Assembly: GCA_902470925.1 (NCBI GenBank)
Contig: CABRIF010000081.1
Location: 1-11,527 of the forward strand
Direction of reading: 5' to 3'
From: an uncultured Collinsella sp.
Lineage (GTDB): Bacteria > Actinomycetota > Coriobacteriia > Coriobacteriales > Coriobacteriaceae
Length of the DNA stretch: 11,527 bases
This document shows, in pieces, positions 1 through 4,686 of the stretch (position 1 is the first letter of the stretch; each line of letters starts with the position of its first letter). The translations under genes and the position numbers were made by a program. Under the pieces are notes generated by a model. The model ran no database searches, was not told the origin of the DNA, and worked only from the letters and a program-made list of their open reading frames with translations.

Positions 1-24
1 CCTATATTTTCGAGCAAATATAGG
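1..24. repeat. Perfect 9-bp hairpin at window edge
   Basis: CCTATATTT (1-9) pairs exactly with AAATATAGG (16-24) around the loop TCGAGC. The stem is A/T-rich at its core and is not followed by a clear T-run on either strand (TTACTG follows on the plus strand). It could be the end of an upstream gene's terminator, part of a larger element cut by the window, or an edge of the repeat-rich region that follows. Its role cannot be decided because the sequence to its left is missing. Confidence 0.5.
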
Positions 25-631
25 TTACTGCGGCTCATCGCTTGTAATGAGGGGTTGCTTTTTAAGTCATCTCGACCTCAGATGGTCGCAAACGGCATCT
101 AATGGGTGTTTCGTTGCGAGCCGGGTGACGAATACTGCACGCATATTGCGCAAAAAGCAGCCCTGCGGCTCTCCCGGCGGGCCTCAGACGACAAATCTGC
201 GCTTCGAACGTGCACGGACCCCGTCATGCATAGTGTTTTGCAACAGGCAAAAACCCATTAGATGCCATTTGCGACCACAACAGAAGATCATATAGCCCCA
301 CAGGCCCCTTGCGCTCCGGGACATTTCCAAGACGATTAGCTCATTCGCATATAGTCACATTAATATTCATTGTTTGCTGGCTCCTCGACAGCCAGCCCAT
401 CGCAAAGCACACGTGTTCCCCTCAATCCACGGGCATCAATCGCACCGAGCGCTGGGAATGGTTCGCTGTGCGTGTAGAAACAGCTCGCGGAGCATGAGGA
501 ACGGCTCGTTTACGTAAAAAGCAACATGCAGCCATGCTCGGTCGACGGTGCACATCGGCGCCGAACTCAACATGCCCACGCCAGGCAAAAACGTCTGGCC
601 AACCGACGCGCTCGCAACGCACGCAGTGGTC
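25..631. other. Gene-free region upstream of tRNA-Arg
   Basis: About 600 bases without a convincing gene. Short open frames exist (for example 47-295 and 309-497 plus, 422-649 minus), but none has a good ribosome site, a recognisable motif or a membrane or soluble-domain pattern, and the first runs through both arms of an inverted repeat. Visible structure includes the long inverted repeat at 83-277, a 7-bp hairpin GCTGGCT/AGCCAGC at 376-396 and the 10-base palindrome TTTACGTAAA at 509-518. The stretch around 340-375 is unusually A/T-rich for this window. I see no riboswitch or RNA gene that I can name. Confidence 0.6.
83..277. repeat. 195-base element bounded by 29-base inverted repeats
   Basis: The left arm (83-111) and the reverse complement of the right arm (249-277) match at 27 of 29 bases. 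The shared core includes TGGTCGCAAA and GGCATCTAATGGGT, and the differences are at 93/267 and 108/252. The arms are separated by 137 bases. No transposase frame lies between them and I see no clear target-site duplication. Possible readings are a MITE-like mobile remnant, a long RNA hairpin, or paired binding sites. The arms are far too long and too similar to be chance. Confidence 0.7.
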
Positions 632-637
632 TATAAT
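632..637 (+). promoter_or_regulatory. -10 box of the tRNA-Arg promoter
   Basis: A perfect TATAAT ends 15 bases before the first tRNA base, putting the expected start of transcription near 644 and leaving a short 5' leader for RNase P to remove. No good -35 hexamer is visible at the usual distance. Confidence 0.65.
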
Positions 638-652
638 CATGCGATGCATAGC

Positions 653-729
653 GCGCCGTTAGCTCAGTCGGATAGAGCAGGAGACTTCTAATCTCAAGGT
701 CGAGGGTTCGAATCCCCCACGGCGCACCA
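653..729 (+). tRNA. tRNA-Arg(TCT)
   Basis: A 77-base cloverleaf can be folded by eye. The 7-bp acceptor stem is GCGCCGT (653-659) with ACGGCGC (719-725). The D-stem is GCTC/GAGC. The anticodon loop is CTTCTAA, with anticodon TCT at 687-689, reading AGA and probably AGG. The T-loop is TTCGAAT (707-713), the discriminator is A726, and CCA is encoded at 727-729. Two positions do not pair: G680-A696 at the top of the anticodon stem (27-43) and A703-C717 in the T-stem (50-64). The gene has its own -10 box and terminator, so it is a single-gene transcription unit. AGA is a rare codon in high-GC genomes, so this is expected to be a low-abundance tRNA. Confidence 0.95.
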
Positions 730-741
730 GCTCAAACGCAA

Positions 742-779
742 CGGGCCCCGAACGATCGAATCGCTCGGGGCCCGCTTTT
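742..779 (+). terminator. Intrinsic terminator of tRNA-Arg
   Basis: A perfect 10-bp G/C-rich stem, CGGGCCCCGA (742-751) with TCGGGGCCCG (765-774), is followed by CTTTT. It lies 12 bases after the tRNA CCA end, the expected place for a tRNA terminator. Confidence 0.9.
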
Positions 780-862
780 CGTAGACTATAGCTGAGACAA
801 CGATCGCGCCAAGCCCGATTCAAGGGGCCGCCCTCCCAAGCAGCCAGCAGCCGGCCTCTCGG

Positions 863-1002
863 CACACATCGAAGCTCGACAGCCCTTCGGCACAGGCCGA
901 GGCTCGACAACCCCTTGACGCAGGCCAAGTCCCGAAAGCCCCGTAGCGCAGATCGAGGCCCGACAATCACTTGGAACAAGTCGAAACCCGGCAGCCGCAG
1001 CG
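863..1002. repeat. Five decayed 28-base tandem repeats
   Basis: Units start at 863, 891, 919, 947 and 975 in exact 28-base register with no gaps. Shared features are CACA or CGCA at the unit start, CGAGGCYCGACA near the middle and a C-rich end. A sixth, weaker copy may lie at 835-862. The period is not a multiple of three and the block lies between a tRNA terminator and the 3' end of a leftward gene, so it is unlikely to code for protein. There are no spacers, so it is not a CRISPR array. The last unit overlaps the terminator hairpin of the DUF4012 gene. Confidence 0.7.
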
Positions 1003-1019
1003 AATGTGCGACTGCCGGG
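984..1019 (-). terminator. Probable terminator of the DUF4012 gene
   Basis: On the minus strand an 8-bp outer stem CCCGGCAG/CTGCCGGG (987-994 with 1012-1019) continues past one mismatch into a 4-bp inner stem CGCA/TGCG. It is followed by only three T residues (984-986). It lies 13 bases after the stop codon. The stem is strong but the T-run is poor. Confidence 0.6.
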
Positions 1020-1032
1020 CGAAGCGAACTGG

Positions 1033-3099
1033 CTACCCGCGGTAGTCCGTCAAGGTAGGCGTGCTCATGAACGTCAGCGGCTCGGTTGCCTCGCTGGAGG
1101 TCGTCACCTCGTAGGTGCACACGATGGACTCGCCAGCTCGCAAATCGGGACGGACCGCCTCGAACAGCTGCAGCCCCTCATGCTCGGTCTCGGTGAACTG
1201 GGCACCGCCCGTGGCCTCGAACGAGGAGATCGTACCGCCCGCCGGCGCGTACACGAGCAGGTATGGATACAGGTTATCCTGGTCGAACCCGTCAAGATAG
1301 CCCGCGATGTAGTTGCCGGCCCGGCTCACCTCGTCCTCGGTGGCCGTGTTGGCAAACGTCGTCTGCACCCGATATGTATAGGTGCCGTCGGCGTTTTCCT
1401 GCGAGGAGAGAATCTTGTTGTCGATATCGATGTACCAGCCCATCTTCGAGCCGATCCAGAGAGAGAAAAACGTTCCCACCGCAGGCTTGGCCGGGTCGCT
1501 GTTGAGCGCGCCCGAGCAGTTCAGCGACGCAAGCTGGCTCTGCTCATCGGCGTTCGACAGCCAGAACATGACGGTGCGCTTGCTCATGCCCTCGGTCATG
1601 CACGTCGAGAACTTCATGAGTGTCTCGGAGTTCAAGCTGGAGAACAGCTTGTCGAACGACAGCGCCGCCGCCTCGGCGAACAGCCCATCTGTGATGTCGT
1701 TGCCGTTCGCGACGCTGGAGTCGGCCGACAGGTACTTCCAGTACAGGTCATGCTGCAGCACCTTCGTGGCGTTCGTGCCGTCAAGCTCGGTGCCGTCCGC
1801 GAGCGTAATGGAGCCCGTGATCGACAGCAGGTCCTGCACCACGCTCGGGGTCACCGAGATGACGCCGTCCACATGCGTGCCGGTCTTGGCCTCGTAGGCG
1901 GCGGCCCAGATCGCGGCCACGCGCGTGAAATCCGGGTCCATGCCGGCGTCGCACGCCACGTTCATGAAGCCGCCGAACAGGGAAATCTCCTGCTCCGTAA
2001 TGTTCATCGACGCCGGAGTCTGCTCCGCCATCACGTCGTAGACCGTGGAGAAGTCGCCGAGGCTGATCGCGCCGTTCTTGATCTGCAGGGCGCCCATCGA
2101 GCCGGGGAAGCCGCCGGAGGCGCGCATCTCGGCGGAGTTCTGCGCCACGACGAGGTAGGTACGGTCGCCTTCGGCCCCCAGCACGGAGGACGCGAGCGGC
2201 GCGAAGTCGGCGGCGCTCTGGAACGCGCCGTTGACCTGGGAGATCTTGCTCTTGGCAGAGGAGACCAGCTCCTCGAGCTGGGAGATGTGCAGCTGCGGCA
2301 GCGAGGCGACCGCGTCGGCGCACGTCTGCATGGCCGGCGCCGCATCCTGGACGGCATCGAGCAGCTGGACGACCGCGGGGACGTTAACGGTCTTGTCCGA
2401 CGAGATCAGGCTGTCCACGGGATTGGCCTCAAGGGTCTTGGTGAGCGGAACGAGCGCATCGTTCGCGACGCCGGAAAACGAGCTCACCAGGGTGCGGACC
2501 GATGAGACATCCTGGCCATACACAGGCACAAGCGAGGCGATCGTCCAGATTGGCGAGGAAAGCTCCTGGTCCATCTCGCCCGCAAGGCTCGCCACTCGCT
2601 GCGCGGCCTGGGAAGCGGCCGCGTAATCCTGCGAGGAGACGGCATCGGAGATGGCGCTCACGTTCTGCATCACCTCGGAGGCCTGGCTTTTGAGGTTGCG
2701 CGCGGAGACGAACGCGAAGACGCCGCCGCCGGCGAGCGCGGCGACCAGCACGAGCACGACCGCCAGCGCGATGACGGGAGCCTTGCTCTTCTTGCGCGAC
2801 GAGCGCCGACGCTTTGAGCCCTTCCCCCTGCGCGAGGACCCCGACGAGGTGGAATCGGAATGGGGAAGGAGATAGAGCGGCTCGCCTTCCGGCACGCCGC
2901 GGGATGCAGACGGCGCGGCACCAGCCTGCGCGGGGCGCCGAGAGCCAAAGTCCGCCTGCGCAGGGCGCGGGGATCCGTAATCGGCCTGGGGCCGGCTGCC
3001 TGCCTGGGTCCGGCTATAGCTATCCGCCGTGCGCGCAGGCGATGCGTCGCCGGGCTGCTTGAAATGACGCCCTTGCGTCCTATTGTTCACATCTGCCAT
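1033..3099 (-). CDS. DUF4012-family membrane-anchored protein
   Basis: A 688-residue protein of a family with no established biochemical role, often found in polysaccharide and glycosyltransferase loci. Residues 1-85 are low-complexity (Q, A, S, R, P) and contain two near-identical decamers (DYGSPRPAQA and DFGSRRPAQA, residues 40-59). A very basic patch (about 90-106) precedes a single membrane segment (about 107-131), so the N-terminus should be cytoplasmic and the remaining 550 residues outside. An alpha-helical, alanine-rich stretch follows. The DUF4012 core holds the hallmark YLVVAQNSAEMRASGGFPGS (315-334) and DGVISVTPSVVQDLLSITG (411-429). The ATG at 3099 is chosen because GGAGGG lies six bases upstream; a longer frame from 3153 has no ribosome site and would begin next to the proposed -10 box. 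The gene is divergent from the GT2-yfhO operon. Family assignment is firm; function in surface polymer assembly is inferred. Confidence 0.9.
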   Translation of the reverse strand: MADVNNRTQGRHFKQPGDASPARTADSYSRTQAGSRPQADYGSPRPAQADFGSRRPAQAGAAPSASRGVPEGEPLYLLPHSDSTSSGSSRRGKGSKRRRSSRKKSKAPVIALAVVLVLVAALAGGGVFAFVSARNLKSQASEVMQNVSAISDAVSSQDYAAASQAAQRVASLAGEMDQELSSPIWTIASLVPVYGQDVSSVRTLVSSFSGVANDALVPLTKTLEANPVDSLISSDKTVNVPAVVQLLDAVQDAAPAMQTCADAVASLPQLHISQLEELVSSAKSKISQVNGAFQSAADFAPLASSVLGAEGDRTYLVVAQNSAEMRASGGFPGSMGALQIKNGAISLGDFSTVYDVMAEQTPASMNITEQEISLFGGFMNVACDAGMDPDFTRVAAIWAAAYEAKTGTHVDGVISVTPSVVQDLLSITGSITLADGTELDGTNATKVLQHDLYWKYLSADSSVANGNDITDGLFAEAAALSFDKLFSSLNSETLMKFSTCMTEGMSKRTVMFWLSNADEQSQLASLNCSGALNSDPAKPAVGTFFSLWIGSKMGWYIDIDNKILSSQENADGTYTYRVQTTFANTATEDEVSRAGNYIAGYLDGFDQDNLYPYLLVYAPAGGTISSFEATGGAQFTETEHEGLQLFEAVRPDLRAGESIVCTYEVTTSSEATEPLTFMSTPTLTDYRG

Positions 3100-3105
3100 C
3101 TCATA

Positions 3106-3111
3106 CCCTCC
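3106..3111 (-). promoter_or_regulatory. Ribosome binding site of the DUF4012 gene
   Basis: GGAGGG on the minus strand, six bases before the ATG at 3099. It supports this start over the ATG at 3153. Confidence 0.75.
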
Positions 3112-3164
3112 ACCATGGCAACGGGGACTCAAGGCCCCTATCGTTCGAGGCATAATCGCTCAGT

Positions 3165-3170
3165 ATTTTA
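3165..3170 (-). promoter_or_regulatory. Candidate -10 box for the DUF4012 gene
   Basis: TAAAAT on the minus strand in an otherwise G/C-rich stretch, predicting transcription from about 3158 and a 5' leader near 60 bases. No convincing -35 hexamer is seen, so this is tentative. Confidence 0.35.
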
Positions 3171-3411
3171 GCCGAACGCACCCTCCGTCGCACCGCAGGG
3201 TGCCATCTACACGAGTTCAACCGGTCCGCCGCCGGGACGTCCGCAGACCCGCCGACCTGCCGACCGCCCCATCGGTCCTCTGTCGCACCGCCCGTCAACC
3301 CCCAGCCGCACCGCCCTCCAACCTGCCGCGGCGAAGATCCCGCAGAAAGCCTCACTCGCACGAATCCCCCACCTTGTGGCGAACGCCGCCAGGGAGCCGC
3401 GCGCCCGGAAC

Positions 3412-3417
3412 TATACT
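3412..3417 (+). promoter_or_regulatory. Candidate -10 box for the GT2-yfhO operon
   Basis: TATACT lies about 50 bases before the GTG start, predicting transcription from about 3424. The -35 region is weak. The box falls inside the 5'-extended open frame that begins at 3376, which argues for the shorter start at 3466. Confidence 0.45.
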
Positions 3418-3454
3418 TTGTACGGAAACACGAATCTGATAGCAGCCGGCATCC

Positions 3455-3459
3455 GGGAG
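3455..3459 (+). promoter_or_regulatory. Ribosome binding site of the membrane GT2
   Basis: GGGAG six bases before the GTG at 3466. It fixes the start 30 codons inside the longest frame. Confidence 0.65.
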
Positions 3460-3465
3460 ACAGCT

Positions 3466-4686
3466 GTGACCGATACGCACATCGACATATCGATTGTAGT
3501 CCCCTGCTACAACGAGCAGGAGAGCCTACCGATCTTCTTTGAGGAGCTCGCGCGCACCACGCGAGCCATGGCGGAGCGCGAGCACATGCGCTTCGAGGTC
3601 GTCCTTGTCGACGACGGCTCGCACGATGCCACCCTCGAGGTCATGCGCGAGCAGGCCGAACGCCGGGGCGGCGATTTCGAAGTCCGCTGGCTGTCGTTTT
3701 CCCGCAACTTCGGCAAGGAGGCGGCGCTGCTGGCCGGCCTTGCGCATGCGCGCGGCGCGCTCGTGGCGACCATGGACGCCGACTTACAGGACCCGCCCAG
3801 TCTGCTACCCGAGATGTACCGTATAATTTGCCAGGAAGGCTACGACAACGTGGCGACACGGCGCACCACGCGCGAGGGCGAGCCGCCCATCCGCTCCGCG
3901 TTCGCGCGCCTGTTCTACCGCATCATCAACCACATCTCCAAGACCGAGATCGTCGACGGCGCGCGCGACTTCCGTCTCATGAAGCGAGCCATGGTCGACG
4001 CGATTCTCGCCCTTCCCGAGTACAACCGATTCTCGAAGGGCATCTACGGCTGGGTGGGCTTTAAAACCAAGTGGCTCCCCTACGTGAACGTCAACCGTGC
4101 CGCGGGCGAGACCAAGTGGAACTTCTTCTCGCTGCTGCTCTACTCGATCGACGGCATCGTGGCGTTCTCAACGGTGCCGCTGTCCCTCGCATCGATCGCC
4201 GGCGCGCTGCTGTGCCTTGTCGCCTTCGCGGCACTCATCTTCATCATCGTGCGGGCGCTGCTGTTCGGCGATCCCGTGGACGGCTGGCCGTCGCTCGCCT
4301 CGATCATCATCTTCATCGGGGGCATCCAGCTGCTGTGCCTCGGCATCATGGGGCAGTACCTGGCCAAAACGTATCTGGAAACCAAGCGCCGGCCCGCCTA
4401 TATCGTCCGGGAGTCGAATTGCGGCGCCGCGACGATACCGGGACAGGACGCGGAGTGCGCGGGTCCGGCACGCTCGGCACCTGCGGAGACGCTCGCAGCG
4501 GTGCCGGGACAGCGCACGGTGTCGGCGCCCATGTCAGATACCGCGGCGCCCGGACACCCGGCGGCAACTCCGGCGGCGCGCGCAGCGAACGCAACGGAGC
4601 CCGCTGCGCACCCGGCGCCGCGCGCACAGGCAGGCCAAACACCCGCTCACGCCAGCTCTCCGGAGGATGCCGATGCGCACGCGTGA
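3466..4686 (+). CDS. GT2, CsbB/GtrB-type polyprenyl-phosphate sugar transferase
   Basis: Family 2 glycosyltransferase (406 residues) of the DPM1/GtrB/CsbB/ArnC type. These move a sugar from a nucleotide donor to undecaprenyl phosphate on the inner face of the membrane. Motifs: VVPCYNE (11-17), VLVDDGS (46-52), SRNFGKE (79-85), the metal-binding DADLQDPP (104-111), and RFSKGIYGWVG (188-198). Two C-terminal membrane segments lie at about 235-263 and 276-300, as is usual. The family normally ends soon after the second segment at 310-340 residues; this protein carries an extra tail of about 88 residues (318-406) rich in Ala, Pro, Thr and Gly with no visible fold. The GTG start at 3466 has GGGAG six bases upstream. 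The stop overlaps the start of the yfhO-family gene by 14 bases, indicating translational coupling. The sugar cannot be inferred. Confidence 0.92.
   Translation: MTDTHIDISIVVPCYNEQESLPIFFEELARTTRAMAEREHMRFEVVLVDDGSHDATLEVMREQAERRGGDFEVRWLSFSRNFGKEAALLAGLAHARGALVATMDADLQDPPSLLPEMYRIICQEGYDNVATRRTTREGEPPIRSAFARLFYRIINHISKTEIVDGARDFRLMKRAMVDAILALPEYNRFSKGIYGWVGFKTKWLPYVNVNRAAGETKWNFFSLLLYSIDGIVAFSTVPLSLASIAGALLCLVAFAALIFIIVRALLFGDPVDGWPSLASIIIFIGGIQLLCLGIMGQYLAKTYLETKRRPAYIVRESNCGAATIPGQDAECAGPARSAPAETLAAVPGQRTVSAPMSDTAAPGHPAATPAARAANATEPAAHPAPRAQAGQTPAHASSPEDADAHA
4662..4666 (+). promoter_or_regulatory. Ribosome binding site of the yfhO-family gene
   Basis: GGAGG sits inside the end of the upstream GT2 gene. 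It directly abuts an ATG at 4667 (no spacing) and lies six bases before the ATG at 4673, so the second ATG is the workable start. Confidence 0.8.

Larger units (their letters stand above)
3100..3465. other. Divergent promoter region, DUF4012 / GT2-yfhO
   Basis: This 366-base spacer contains no supported gene. It holds a leftward -10 candidate (3165-3170), a rightward -10 candidate (3412-3417) and both ribosome sites. Between them (about 3175-3350) the plus strand is strongly C-rich with few T residues and short CCGACC/CCGCCC-like iterations, but no clear operator or hairpin stands out. Confidence 0.55.

Noticed and set aside
47..295. Open frame of 82 codons in the left spacer
   Set aside because: It crosses both arms of the inverted repeat, has no ribosome site and shows no protein-like pattern.
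350..355. TATAGT as a promoter -10 box in the left spacer
   Set aside because: There is no -35 hexamer at a workable distance and no gene directly downstream; the A/T-rich context alone explains it.
863..1002. Possible CRISPR array
   Set aside because: The 28-base units are contiguous without spacers and are highly divergent from each other. No cas gene is present.
659..1120. Minus-strand open frame of 153 codons
   Set aside because: It runs through the tRNA, its terminator, the 28-base repeats and the end of the DUF4012 gene, with no ribosome site or motif.
1006..2505. Plus-strand open frame of 499 codons opposite the DUF4012 gene
   Set aside because: It is an Arg/His/Gly-rich shadow typical of high-GC antisense frames. 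The opposite strand encodes recognisable DUF4012 motifs.
3361..3372. Twelve-base match to the tRNA-Arg 3' region (CGAATCCCCCAC, also 709-720), a possible attachment-site copy
   Set aside because: The match does not extend to the tRNA 3' end. No integrase or mobile gene lies between the copies, and the region between is an ordinary DUF4012 gene.
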